A DNA stretch of 64,000 nucleotides from Rehmannia glutinosa (GCA_016081115.2 CM071935.1:51384680-51448679); one strand, 5' to 3'; shown: positions 20,200 to 32,539, counted from the stretch's first letter. Translations and numbers: made by a program. The notes: a model not told the origin generated them from the sequence alone.

Positions 20200-20213
20200 A
20201 TTTCCCCCTTTTT
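20200..20213 (-). other. Polypurine tract of copia element 1
   Basis: AAAAAGGGGGAAAT on the minus strand lies directly before the 3' LTR. It primes plus-strand DNA synthesis. The same tract occurs in element 3 (56866-56879), and a variant in element 2 (43970-43983). Confidence 0.9.
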
Positions 20214-20532
20214 GATGATGTCAAAACTTAAAACATTCATACAATTATTTAACAGCAATGATACATACATACAAATGTAGAACCACAGAATGTATGTTTA
20301 GAATCGATCGTTTATTGATCATAACATTCTTGTTTTTTACACAGCTGTTTACAGAGTGTATCAGAGCTTAAGCCTAAAAAAAATTGTATCAGAGCTTAAA
20401 CGGGGCTTAGACTAACCATGTTGTTCTATATCTACTCACGTATAGAAATTGCATAATTTTATTCAATGTACAGAAGACTTACATAAAGTGTATTTACATA
20501 GTAAAATACATGAAGGGGTGGACAGCAACACT
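20214..20532 (-). other. 3' untranslated spacer of copia element 1
   Basis: AT-rich non-coding stretch between the end of the extra ORF and the PPT. It contains a duplicated GTATCAGAGCTTAA/GCCTAA segment near 20357-20400. Nothing else is recognised. Confidence 0.6.
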
Positions 20533-23500
20533 TCATCTCCTTTGCCTCCTTCTTTTATCTTCTTGACTCTGTCATCTTCTCGACCTTTTCCTTTTCTTCT
20601 CATCTTCAGCTGCCTTCTTTTTCTCATACGCCTTCCGGGCAGCTTCATCTCTTCTCAGTCTTTCGTCTTTCCTCCCATAGCTGAGTTTGTCTTTTATTTT
20701 CCTCTTCAATTCTCTTCACATACTTAGCATTGTTCTTAGCCACTTGCAGGTTGGCTACTCCATCAAATCCAGCCCAATAGATCCCTCCTTTCTTGCCTGG
20801 ATCTATGTACTCAATGTTTTTGGGGAGAGATCTAGGTCTAAAACCTCTTCCTCCACCATCGCTTCTTCCTGCCCGCCTCCGGCGTGTATTTATCTTGGGG
20901 CCTTCTTTTTCCGGTGAGTGACTAGCAGAGTGACCAGCAGAGGATTGCCGGTGGTTTCTTCGATCTCGTCGCCTTCTTCACATAGTGTGAGACCTTTTTC
21001 CCAGTACAAATCCCAGGCTTGAGCCATGGACATGTTTGCGAAATAACCTTCAGATGCGAGCGTCTTGGATTCATCAACAGATCTTGGCTGAGTTAGGCAT
21101 ACGAAATGGCATAGGTGTCTCTCTATTGGAATGCCTCCATGTTGTTTGAGAATATCCATAACTCGGGCATTCATCCTTCCTTTCACTTCCTTCATCCCTC
21201 GCTTCAATGTCTTTCTCTTTTCAACCCATTGGTACAACAGAGTGTTGGAGTGGCGAGTCATGGGAGTTTTCTTTGATAATATCAGCTGTGACAAGACCTT
21301 GTTGGGAGGTTTTAGCAATCATCAAGGTCACATCTTTCGAACCTTCCCCCTCAACAGACTTCCCTTTCTTCTCTCTTATTACTTCCTCAGCTATCTTTCC
21401 CTTCACAGCTGCTTCCTCCTTCTTCGCCTTCGAGGATCCCTTGGCGCCTTTAGGTATTCCTCTTCCCCCTTTTTGGCATCATCAAAAGAGAGAGGAACCC
21501 CTGGAAACAAGCTAGCAAGCAAGAAGTCGAGTCTGCTGATAGTTGAGTTCTGCTTCGAATCTGCTGCGGAGTAAGCTGCACGAAACTCAGAGCGGGTGGC
21601 GTTAGATTCAGCTGCTACCAACTTCATTTCAGCCATGAGGAGACTGAATTTTCGATCCATATTCTCTTCCACACGCAGGAGCTCGTTCTTATTATGTTCA
21701 TGCAGCAGCTTTATCTCTGTAGAATGAGATTCATGCATTTGTTCAATGTGCTCTTGCAATTTTGTCTTTGCATCAGCATTCTCAGCCCGCCAGACTAACA
21801 ACTTGTTGAACAATGTCCTGAAATATCGAGCTTGTTCCACACGCATTGTTTACTACTGTTGCCACCACTCACGGATCCTGACTATTATGCCTCTCAAATC
21901 AGCAGTAAGGTTGACGTCCCTGTTATCTAGCCTCATGTCCAGTGAGGCCTGGTGCCTTTCCATTTTTTCTATCTCAACAAATAAGGCTTTGAACACGTCC
22001 CTAACTTCAGCTGTCACCTCTGTTTGGTGTGGCCAAGCAACATCAAAGTCATAGTCATTTGGAACAATGGTGTCTCGATGGAATAACAGGATCGTGTGTG
22101 GGAAGCGCTCACGATCTTTAGCTGATTCTTCAGGGAGGTCAGGTACCTCCAGAGAGAAGGGAAATGATTCTACGAAAGGATCATCACGGGCAACTGGAAT
22201 CTGTTTAATGATAATTGGTGCTCGTGAAGTCCCTTGTGGAGTCGAACTCGCTGCGGACTTGGGGAGCTGCGCGATGGACTCTGTTTGGTGGGGTCATGTT
22301 GTGAAGTCGAGCCGACTTTGCCGAGCCTCATTTGTCTCAACAACTTCGTCGGTCTCAATTTGGTTTTTCCAAATGAGTTGGTGGTCCTCGGCCTTATCGG
22401 AAGTGTCATCGGACGATGATGAGATTTCCATCGGTGGCTCATCATCAAAATTGAATGTTTGGCGAGTACTCTTGAGGTCGACTTACTCGTGGTTGGAACA
22501 TCCTCGGTGAGTCTTTGGGATCGATCCGGGGGATGACTCAACTTCATCGTCTCCTTCCGATCCCGGAAAGGTTACATCAGGTTTATCTTGGGAATCGTGA
22601 AGAGCACTTATCTCCTTTCTCGATGGATCAATGATAGTAGGAGGGATGTTCGTGGCTTCGGTTTCTACCCGGGAAGTCTCAACCTCCGTTGGCCTTCATT
22701 ACCTCCTCTTTGTCTCAATGCAGCGAGGCTTGGACATCCCTTTCGACAATCGGCTATCTTGGGGTCTTCGAGGTGGCATCCATTGGAGTCTCAACTCCAT
22801 GGATTGCACTTTCATCGCCAGTGTTAACTCCCATGGCGATTCCGTCACGTGCCTCGATCGCATCAAGAAGCATCATTAGCTGCGGAGCGGTTGGCTTCTT
22901 GGTGAGACAGTCACTGGCCTCGAGCCTCGTCGATGAAAACTTTGTGTATTCTCGTGATTGTTCCTTCTCCACTTCGCCTCCTAAATTCATTGTGGAGTCG
23001 GTGCAGCAAGATCCTCCAACCTTGCTTTGCGGTGGTGGAGGAGTTTCCCACTCGGTGGCACACACCGGTGAGTGACTTGGAATGGGGTCACTCGTCTCCA
23101 AACTCATTTGTTCCCACCGAGTATTCATTTTGTTGGGGCGGTGGTAAGACAACTTCATTAGGGGTTGGCTCGACTGGGGTCCCCACTACCTCAATTTCAT
23201 CGCCATTTCCTTTAACACCTTCCTCCGAATGAGCTGGGGAAGTGGTGGCAGCGAAAACAGTGGCAATATGCTGCACCACTCCCATAGGATCTATTTCCAG
23301 CTGTGATCTGGAGGACTCTCCTAGTCCCTCCATCATTCTTTGCTCATGTAGGAGTCTGGACTATTGCATTGCTTGCTGCATTTGCAACTCTTCTGTGGCA
23401 GCAACAGGGTCCAGATCCTCATCACTTTCTGATAGGACGTTAAGGTGAGGGTGTGTATGATCGGTGGTGCGGTGAGAGGCGAGATCTTTGGCCTTCTCAC

Positions 23501-25130
23501 GTGCCTCTGCGTCTGTTTGCTTTAGCCCGTTCGTTTTCTTTTCGAATCTGCAGTATATTGATGCAATTATCCTCATCAAGGGCTTGCAAAGATTTGTGTC
23601 CACCTCAAGAAACTGAAGAGTTTTTCTTCCTCAAAGAATGAACTCGGATTTTCAAACCGCACTGGATAGGCTCGAACTTCCATTTTCTCCACTCTCTCGA
23701 CGATTTTGGATGTCGGATACAATAAAGAGTACATGATTACATCGTCTTCATAATTCTCTTCTTGGCCCTCGTTTCCAGGGGATTAAGGGTAGCGGACTTC
23801 ACGCTCAACATCCTCGTAGCCTCATTACGGTGGAGAAACAACCCTATCAACAGGTGATTCGGTTGTCTCGGCCATTCCTTGTTCCTCAATGTCATTCATG
23901 TCAAACTGGTCTTCGAGTTGCCTCTCTGATCGCCTCAGCAGACTTGGTCGTTTCATCGATCACGTTTGGAGACTCTACTTCTCCAAATAGTCTCGGGTAT
24001 CTTCTCCAGTGAGTGGTCGACTTTGGTTTCTCAAGCTCGAACGCTTGAAAATTCTTGTTCTTCTTTTTGTTTGTACCGAGAGGGATTTTTGGTTAGGATA
24101 AGATTTCTTCGAGTCAGGGCGGGGGTCTTTGTTGTCTTCTTCGAGGAGCTAGCCATCTTGGCTTATCAATTCTCTTTTTCTTGACGAATAGGAGAAGGTA
24201 TTTGAGATTCCTTCTCCGCTGCGGCTGCAGGGGCAGGAGACACTGCTGCGGGGGCAGGTGACTTGGCTGCAGGGGAAGGAGCAGATTTCTTTTTCTTTCT
24301 TTCTTTGGCAGGGGGTGATCTTCTTTCTTAGTGCGCAGGGGCAGCGTTCTTCTTTGGTGGAGAGGAGACAATCAGTATATTCAGTGGTCAACTGATTCCC
24401 CCTCACTGTGATCATCCCTCTTGGCGTATGCTCTCTTCTGTGCGCCAGATAGGTTTGATCTGAACATCCTCTTGTTTACATGGAACGCCTTGCCATGTTG
24501 AAGAGGGACTCCTTTTACGTTCCATCCGCCTTGAAGGATTTGTTCCCAACGTTCTGGCAGAGTCTGATGTAGACAAACTCAGCCCAGTTCACTTTCTGTT
24601 CTTCCATGATCACAGCCATTACGATCAACTTTACTTTGGGATACCGGGGTCAAAGCCGCCAAATTTGATATCTATGCATTTGGCAACGTTGTCCAGCAAT
24701 TTGTGGTAGTCCTCCTTGACCTCTTATTAGCTGTGTAGACTACTTTCTCAGCATAGTCGGACTTGGCTACTTCCTTCCAAGCAGAAGTCAGGTCAACATC
24801 AGCTTCATTAATTTTCGACATTCCTTCCGCCGGTAACAAGCAGTGTTCTGCCAAATCCTTGGCAGTAATGATGAACTCCTTTCCATGAACAGAGGACTTG
24901 ATGCCCTCATCGTGAACCTCAGCGTTCACGTAGAACTGTGCGACCTCTTCCACATAGGTCATCGGAAACTCCAACGTCAGAAACGGTTTTAGCCCAGACA
25001 TTTCCAGTTTCTCAGCAATCTTCTTCACTAGGGTGTCGTCGGACCCCTGTTTCACCATACCATCAAAATCCACAATAGACCCGGTGTGGATTTGCTTTCC
25101 TAGCTTAACAAAATCATGAGTGGATGCCAT
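20533..25130 (-). pseudogene. Extra post-pol ORF ('env-like') of copia element 1
   Basis: It starts at ATG 25130 with MASTHDFVKLGKQIHTGSIV and a 130-residue globular part (FLTLEFPMTYVEEVAQFYVN, ...HGKEFIITAKDLAEHCLLP) that resembles the putative plant transposon protein family found in other LTR elements. After it come Lys/Pro-rich and acidic low-complexity segments (24415-22000), a coiled-coil-like part at 21846-21403 (EHIEQMHESHSTEIKLLHEH, then SFDDAKKGEEEY), another block at 21318-20890 (RMNARVMDILKQHGG, MSMAQAWDLYWEKGL) and a basic tail ending RRRQRR. No signal peptide or membrane segment is visible, so an envelope role is unsupported. Frames shift repeatedly. Homologous regions are at 36449-43813 and 57136-61649. 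Function is unknown. Confidence 0.75.
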
Positions 25131-25680
25131 TTCTCAGTATTTTACCGAACGAAACTTAGAAAATGATCTGAGGATTGAAAAGGTTTTGAGAGAAAATTTT
25201 GCTTTTGCTTTCGAGAGAGAGATGAACAGTTTTTGGTAAAGTGAGAGAGAAACAGACGAAATGGTTTAAGTATGGTTCATGAAAGGACGTGCGGGTGGTT
25301 TTTGAAATGTGATCAAAATCAACGGCTTAGATCTTGCATGCCGATTTGCATTTAATGTCTCGTATTTAATGCGGCAGCATTTATATCCAATCATAAGCTT
25401 GGTGTGCAGTTTTTGCCTGTACACGCGTATAATTATCCGACGTCATTCTTAAAAACATTCCCGCTTAGTAAAACGACTGCGTTTTTGTCACTTTCCTCAT
25501 AAATGACTCAGCTTGTCCCTTAGTTGATTTAACTCTTCTCTCCTCGCATGTAAATACTCAGCTGTCAGCTAACTCGGTACAACTGTCTTTCCGATACGGC
25601 TGATTCACTTAGCTGATTTAAGAGTTCAGCTCTTTTTTCTCTTTTCGTGTTTCATTTCTTTTCTTTAAGTCTTCTGAGTG
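25131..25680 (-). promoter_or_regulatory. Spacer between pol and the extra ORF of copia element 1
   Basis: About 550 bp of non-coding sequence separates the pol stop from the extra ORF start. It ends with AGAGAGAAA-rich and CTCTC runs close to the ATG. The same spacer is kept in element 3 (61650-62202) and, more diverged, in element 2 (36025-36448). It may serve as leader or splice region for the extra ORF, which is inference. Confidence 0.4.
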
Positions 25681-27240
25681 TCAACTCAGCTCAATTAACC
25701 CTAACTCATGCTTGAGTTCTTCAAATCTTGACTCACATAATGGTTTTGTGAATATGTCAGCCAACTGCTTATCAGTTGAAATATATTCCAAGGTGATGTC
25801 CTTTTTTTCAACATGATCTATTATGAAGTGATATCTGACATCGATATGCTTTGTTCTTGAGTGCAACACAGGATTTTGAGTGATTGCAATTGCACTTGTG
25901 TTATCACACATGATTGGAATTTCCTTTTCTTCAACTTCATAGTCTCTCATTTCTTTGTCTCATCCACGGGACTTGGGCACAATAATGTTTGCCAAGATCT
26001 ATGTATTCTCGTCAATTGCTGTGGAGGTGGCTATTGAATTTTGCTTTTTGCTAAACCAGAAATTAGCCTATTTCCAAGCATTTGACATGTGCTTGAGGTG
26101 CTCTTTCTGTCAACTCTACATCCAAAGATAGTCGAGTCCGAATAGCCAATTAGCTTGAATCCTCCTTCCTTTGGATACCATAAGCCAACTTCTTGGCTTC
26201 CTTTCAAATATCTCAAGATCCTCTTGGCTGCGATCATATGGCTTTCTTTTGGAGCAGATTGAAATCTTGCACATACACCTACGGACAAAGGTGATGTCGC
26301 GGCACGCTTCTTTGTAAGATAGAGCAATGATCCAATAAGTGCTCTATATCTTGTTTGATCTGAGCTTGCCATCCGCATCCATGTTCATTTTGGTGATGTA
26401 TTCATTGGTATTTTTACGAAGACTTCTCTTCCATACCAAATTTCTTCATTAAATCTCGGTGTATTTTGTTTGACTTATGAAGGTTCCATCCTTCAAATTT
26501 GTTTCACTTGGAGTCCAAGGAAGAATGTCGACTCTCCCATCATGCTCATTTCGAATTTGCTTTGCATGAGGTTTGAAAATTTATTACACGACTCTTTGTT
26601 TGTGGATCCAAAAATGATGTCATCAACATATATTTGAACAAGCAAGATGCTCTTCTGTCTTGAATTCAAGAGTGTTCTATCCACTTTTCCTTTTGTGAAT
26701 CCATTCTCGATCGGGAATAGTGATAATGTATCATACCATGCTCGGGTGCCTGTTTCAATCCATATAGAGCTTTCTTGAGTTTGTATACCTTATCTCCAAG
26801 CGTCTTTTCGCTCAAATCCTGGAGGTTGTTCAACATATACTTCTTCTTCCAATAAACCATTAAAGAATGCACTCTTTACATCCATTTGATATACAATAAA
26901 ATTCTTGTGAGCATAGGCAAGAAACATCCTTATAGCTTCCAATCTTGCTACAGAGCAAAAGTTTCATCAAAATCTATTCCTTCTTCTTGGCAATATCCTT
27001 TGGCTACCAAACTTGCTTTGTTTCTTACCACAGAACCTTCCTCATTCATCTTGTTTCGAATACCCATTTAGTGCCAATAACATTTTGATGGGTAGGTCTT
27101 TGAACCGATTCCACACTTTATTTCTTTCAAACCGATTCAACTCTTCTTGCATGGCTTGAATCCAATGTGTGTCATCCAATGCTTGTGACACATCTTTAGG
27201 CTCTATTTGTGAGATAAAGCATGTGAACATTGCTTCTTGT
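25681..27240 (-). pseudogene. Copia element 1 reverse transcriptase and RNase H
   Basis: The minus strand from about 27230 has the RT start (MFTCFISQIEPKDVSQALDD, AMQEELNRFERNKVW), then KVYKLKKALYGLKQAP near 26790, the catalytic block VQIYVDDIIFGSTN at 26655-26620, FFLGLQVKQ, and the RNase H/C-terminal part with LIGSLLYLTK, ILRYLKGSQEVGLWYPKEGG (26200), IMCDNTSAIAITQNPVLHSR and KQLADIFTKPL at 25760. The YVDD active site is intact. At least five frame changes are seen. The stop after GLIELS at 25681 ends pol. Confidence 0.92.
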
Positions 27241-27451
27241 TGAGCTCGGATCTCGTTTTGACACCTTCTCTTACATCTCCAATGACTAGTTCGGTGGATG
27301 GTCTCTCACCATCTTACATCAAGGTTGGAGTAAGTTAGCTAGATTCGATCGTCTTGCAATTTTGTGTTGCTTTGATCAGCTTTCTCATCATCACTTAACC
27401 GCAGATTTTCCAACTGTTTTTGAGACTCGGCTATCTCATCTTCATCCGGGT

Positions 27452-29095
27452 TTATAATTCTAGCTTGACTTGAAGATAGGGACTCTTTCGCATGGTTGGT
27501 TGATTCAAACTTATCGGTGACTCTTCAATGTCTTCTCCATTTACATTTGGCTCATCAAACACCACATGAATGGATTCCTCTCGTAACCATAGTCCTCTTG
27601 TTGAGTACTCTGTAGGCTTTGCTTTTTTTGAGTATCCCAAGAAGATACCTTCATCGACTTTAGGATCAAAAGCCTTTAAATTATCTTTGTCATTGTTATG
27701 GGTGAAGCATTTGCATCCAAATATTCTAAAATATACAACATTTGGCTTTTTCCTGTCCAAATCTCATAGGAGTCTTTGTCATTTTGTTTGTTTATCATGC
27801 ATCTATTTTGAGTATAGCATCTTTGTGTTTATTGCTTCACCCCAAAATCTTTTAGGTAGCCATGCTTGACTAACATGGTCCTTGTCGCTTCTTTAAGAGT
27901 TTCGTTTCCTTCTTTTCGCAACTCCATTTTGTTGTGGAGTCCTTGCTGCAGATAATTCATGACCAATACCATTTTCAATACAAGATTGAGTGATTATACC
28001 ATTGACAAACTCGGTTCCTGTTAGATCTTATTTTGATAATGGTTTGACTTTTCTCATTTTGAATCCTCTTCATCAATTTGTGGTAGTTTTCGCAGAGTTT
28101 CTTTCTTCTTACACATGAATATTGTCCATGAATATATTGAGTAGTCATCTCCTACCACCAAGGTGTATTTCTTCCCACTTATGCTATTTGGTTCAACTGG
28201 ATCAAATAGATCCATATGTAGCAGTGCAATATTCTTGTTGAAGATGGACATGTCTTTTCTTTGAATGATGATTTGATTTGTTTTCCCTTCGACATGCATC
28301 ACATATACTCTCCTTCTTGTATATCGAGTCCGGAAGTCCTTCCACAAGATTGCTTTCCGCAAGCTTTTTAATTGTTTTGAAATTCGGGTGACTCGACTTC
28401 TTGTGTACAGGCCCGTACCCAACTTGATTTGTTTGTGCTTTTTGCTAGTAGACAAGTGCTTGGTGTTGCAGTTGACCAATCTACCACATATACGTTCTTT
28501 TGTTTGCATCCTTGCAACACAACTTCATTGGATTCACTGTCCTTGATTTGGCATATACCCATGTTGAATCCAACATTATAACCCTTGTCACAAAGTTGGC
28601 TGATGCTTAGCAAGTTGAAGTTGAGTCCTTCAACATATGCAACATCTGAGATTTCTAATCCATTTTTCTTGATGGATCCAATGCCCCTTATTTCTCCTGG
28701 AGCTTCATTTCCTCCAAATATGACTTTTGCACCTCTGACTTCCTTGAATTTTGATAGATTTTTCTTGTTACTGTATGTTCCGAAGCGCCACTATCCATGT
28801 ACCAGGTTCCTTGGCACTCAGCTGCTCCTTGATCCTGCAATCAAGGAAGTTAGGTTTTAGGTACCCATACTTGCCTGGGTCCTGAGGGGTTAGTATTGTA
28901 AGATGATCCAACCAACCTACAGCCAAATGATTTGACTCTAAGGGGTTGCCATCTATCAGTGCCATAATCATAATTACTTTTGGCAAATTGCTTGGGGGTT
29001 CTAGGTTCATACAACTGTCTCTTTTGTCTGTATGCCTGTGTATGTGTTTTAGCAATTGCCTTCTTTGGGTAGTTGTGATATCTCGAGTGTAGTGC
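27452..29095 (-). pseudogene. Copia element 1 protease and integrase
   Basis: The protease site reads MDSGASEHTV on the minus strand near 28790 (catalytic D-S-G). The GAG-pre-integrase segment is 28613-28368 (LCDKGYNVGFNMGICQIKDS, VVDWSTATPSTCLLAKS). The integrase core starts HMDLFDPVEPNSISGKKYTL near 28210 with the first catalytic Asp. The second Asp block near 28030 is disrupted (KIRSN then a shift), and downstream NGVAK remains recognisable. The integrase C-terminal region is 27760-27452 (VVYFRIFGCKCFTHN, EGIFLGYS). Inactive as written. Confidence 0.9.
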
Positions 29096-30842
29096 CTAGG
29101 TGCATATGTGTCTTTGATGAAAGCTCTTATACCTTTGGAATGGCCTTTGCTGAGTTCTAGGCCTTTGCCATTTGGGCTTATATTCCATAGGTCTTTGCTG
29201 ATAGTTCACATTATTCCAATCAGCTTGGCTTGGGTACTTTCTACCATTCCCTTCATATGTGTTTCTTTTATAGAACTTCTGGGGTTTTTGGTAGCTCTGT
29301 TTTTTCTTTACAGAGTATTTCCTGTTTGGAGTTTGTTGAGGAACTCGGCTTGATTTCTTCTCAGCTGTCCTCTCAGCACACTCAACTGGTTGTTTTCCTT
29401 TTCCTTTATAACCAAGGCCAGTTTGCTTGTGATTGTGTTTTGGAATAAATGTGTGTGCACCATTTGGAGTTTGAGATACTTTATTACTTGAAGATCCTTT
29501 TTCCAAAATCACTTTTGGAGCTTGACATAGCACAGAGGAATTAAGTGTGTGTGTCACAGTCACTACCACTAGAATCTGAGTGTGATGAATTAGAGTGTAC
29601 CTCATCTTCTTGGTCAGGTTGGTCTTGTTCCTTGGCCATCAAAAAGATCAAGGCTTCTTCTTCAGAGTCACTTGAGTAGTCAACTTCACTACTCTCTGAA
29701 TCAGCTGTGTCTCTTGACTTGGCTATCTCAGCAATCTCTGCAGCCAACATTGCCTTTTTCTTTTCTTGTCTTCTTTCTCTGAAGACCTTTCTTTCTTCTT
29801 CATTCCTATATTTGTTGACTACAGGATATGGGCAATCAATGGCATAGTGACCTGGTTGCCTGCAGTTCCAGCATAGATTTTCAACCTTTTGATCAGCTCT
29901 TTCCATTCTTGGATTGTCAGCCCTTTGATATTCAACTTTTTGATGCTCTGCTCTCTTGGTTGGCCTATCTTCCCTTGACTTGGAGGGAGCTGAGTGTCTT
30001 CTGGAGGATTCGCCCTTGCCTCTCTTGTAGTTCTTATTGAAGAACTTGTTAAACCTTTTAACCATCAGGGCTATTTCCTCTTGGTCAATGACTTCTTTGA
30101 CCTCAACTCTCTTGCCATCCTTAACAATTAGAGCAACTGTTTTGGGCACTGTTTGTCTCCTCTCGGTCTTTTCTTCTCGGCTCAAATTCGTAGGCTTTGA
30201 GATCCGAGAATAGCTCATGGTTGGATGTCTTGGATAGGTCCATGGAATGTCTTAGTGCCATGACCTTCATTTCCCATTCATTTGGGAGACTTCTTAGAAT
30301 CTTCATACACATTTCTTCTTCGTGTATATTCTTTTCCAGTGTAGATAGCTCGTTGGTAATTTGTGTGAACCGAGCATCCAATCGATCCAAGGTCTCTCCC
30401 GCAAGCATTTTAAAATTTTCAAATTTTTGTACAAAGAACATATAGTTAATTTTCCTTGATTTGCTCGAGCCTTCACAAATCAATGTTAGCTTGTCCCATT
30501 TCTTTAGCCGTTTTGCATGATTTGACTTTGTTGAACATAGCTTTGTCAAGGTTTTGTAAAGAATGTCCTTGGCCACATTGTCCAAGTTATATCTTTCCTG
30601 TCATCATTTGTCCATTCAGCTCTTGGTTTTTCAACCATAGTGGTCCGGGGAACAACATCCTCTTCACCTTCATTGCAGCTCTCCTTAAAGATGTGTTCAC
30701 TTTTAAAATTTGCAGTGGCCCATCCTCTATCACTATCCACATCTCATCATGTAATCTTTGATAGATGAGCACTGCGTTTAATTTTCCAATCATCAAATTC
30801 TTCAATTGTGAACATAGGGATGCGTGTCAAATTTGCTTCCAT
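29096..30842 (-). pseudogene. Copia element 1 gag
   Basis: It starts at ATG 30842 with MEANLTRIPMFTIEEFDDWK, followed in broken frames by the UBN2-type gag core (about 30585-30121: YKTLTKLCSTKSNHAKRLK, KMLAGETLDRLDARFTQITN, KILRSLPNEWEMKVMAL). The nucleocapsid zinc knuckle CWNCRQPGHYAIDC (C-x2-C-x4-H-x4-C) lies near 29870-29830, then a long acidic and basic tail with SYQKPQKFYKRN and QQRPFQRYKSF near 29200. Gag packages element RNA into virus-like particles in the cytoplasm. Three to four frame changes are visible. Confidence 0.9.
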
Positions 30843-30954
30843 GATAATAACTTTTCTTTGGTAAAAAGAGTTTTGAAAGATCAAGTACTAAAACAGACTT
30901 TGAAAAATTTGGAGATCTAGTTCAAGAACGGTGCGGAAGGCTCAATAAACCAAC

Positions 30955-30967
30955 CGCTCCGATACCA
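30955..30967 (-). other. Primer-binding site of copia element 1
   Basis: TGGTATCGGAGCG on the minus strand lies 2 bp inside the 5' LTR. It matches the initiator tRNA-Met complement TGGTATCAGAGC used by most copia elements except for A to G at position 8, an A-in-CAG to G change of the sort seen elsewhere in this copy. Confidence 0.85.
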
Positions 30968-30969
30968 CT

Positions 30970-32534
30970 TGTAGGTCCCAAGGGTGTGAGTGTAAGGTTT
31001 AGAAGGGGAGGGTTGAATAAACCTTACCAACTTTTCAAATTAGTCATTTTAAATATTGAGTTAATACTTCACAGTTTGTGTCCTTGATGGACAACTAAGT
31101 TAGTTAATCAGAGAGTTAGTCACTCAACGGACTCGAATTTGTTGATAGAATAACTCAACTGTTTTGACTAAAGACTTAACTCGATTGTGATTTGTTTTAT
31201 TGGAAGACTTAACACCCTTGAATTTGGTTAAGTTTATTTTAATACTTGGTTTTAGCACTTAGTTGATTATCAATTGGATAGCAAATTTATCACAGATAAA
31301 AATAAGATGTAGAAATTAAAGTTGCTGAAATGTAAATGACACAATAAGTTTTTATAGAGGTTCGAAGATGGGGTAATTCTTCTACTCCTCTCTTCTCCAA
31401 CTCCTGGAGGAATCCACTAAGTATTGATCAATATACAGAGTGGTTAACAGTCCAGATACAAGTCTTGATCACACAGTGACTTGATCCTTTGGGACTCGAT
31501 CGGAGATGCCTTGGTCACACGTTTGGTTCCTCGATCGACGACTCGGCTTCTTCACAGGGCGCTTTGCTTTGCTACTACTGACCACTTGCTCAAGCTTCTT
31601 GGATTTGATCACGAAGCTCTCCAACAACTTGAGACTGGTTCGACCTTGAACCTTCCTACAATCCTCCGTGGAATGTAGACCCCTTGATTCTTCAAAAATT
31701 TCCTCTTCAACTGATTGAAGTAATCTTTCCTTCACAGGTGAGTGTTGGATTGATTTCCTTCGTAATGTAGGCTTGAGGATTGATCTTGAATGATCTGAGA
31801 ATATATTAGGTTACAGTTCAAATGTTTGCTTGAATGTTCGTGGTTCAGGTAACCTTCTCTCAGAGTTATTCCTCAGCCTTTTATAGTGATCTTTCAAAAA
31901 TCTGTCAGTTGAAGAGATAGGCTTATTTTTGAAATTCACTTGTGGTCGTTGGCTTGTCTTGTTGCAGTCCTTGAAATTTCCACTTCCTCGTATGAATGAT
32001 TCTTTCAGCTTTTCAGAGTTCTGACCCAAGTGCAGTGCTTCCCATTGGTTTATTCCTTTTGCACGCTTCTGGAACTGAGCACTTCAAGAAAGGCAGTATG
32101 GAGGTATTACTTGTTTAAGTAATTCTCTTGATTTCTGTGCCACGGATCTCTTTCAGTTGTCTTGACTTGACTACATTTTTTTAACATCCCCAGGTGACTT
32201 CGAGTCAGCTTCCAATCATTTGATGACTCTTCTGTCACTTCAACCTTGAGACTTGGCTATCTTGAGTTGACTTGACTGATACTTCACTCAGCTGCATCTC
32301 AGCTGCACTTTCAGTCGAGTTCCTGTCTTCTCTTCTTTGCCACACTCAGCTGCCTCATAGTGGAGTCTTCCTTTTTATCTCTAGTTGACTTCTTGCATGT
32401 TCAGGCATAGCTGACTTGACTCAGCTCGACCAGCCCTATGTATTACAATGCAATTTACAACAAAAATGGGGTGCCAACTTCTATTCTAAGTTTTACATGG
32501 CATTCATCAAAATCTACAAAATAATTTCCCAACA
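30970..32534 (-). repeat. 5' LTR of copia element 1
   Basis: 1565 bp with TG...CA ends and a TATAAAAGG box at 31885-31877 (minus). It is highly similar to 18620-20199 and to the LTRs at 53816 and 55332. Confidence 0.93.
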
Positions 32535-32539
32535 ATTCA

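Larger units (their letters stand above)
18620..32534 (-). mobile_element. Structurally complete Ty1-copia element with extra post-pol ORF, 13.9 kb
   Basis: It is bounded by ATTCA at 18615-18619 and 32535-32539, a perfect 5-bp duplication. LTRs are 18620-20199 and 30970-32534. On the minus strand the order is 5' LTR, PBS, gag, protease, integrase, RT, RNase H, a long additional ORF region, PPT, 3' LTR. Integrase before RT defines Ty1-copia. The size, long LTRs and the extra ORF after pol fit the SIRE/Maximus lineage. All reading frames are interrupted, although many interruptions fall at CAG/CTG sites and may be sequence errors. It inserted into an older LTR-like sequence. Confidence 0.93.

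Noticed and set aside
22067..23240. Several long plus-strand open frames in copia element 1
   Set aside because: They are antisense to the extra ORF region, whose minus-strand frames match elements 2 and 3; Ser- and Cys-rich composition is typical of antisense frames.
20533..25130. Viral-type envelope glycoprotein in the copia element
   Set aside because: No signal peptide, membrane segment or cleavage site is visible; the region is charged, low-complexity and coiled-coil. 'Env-like' is used for position only.
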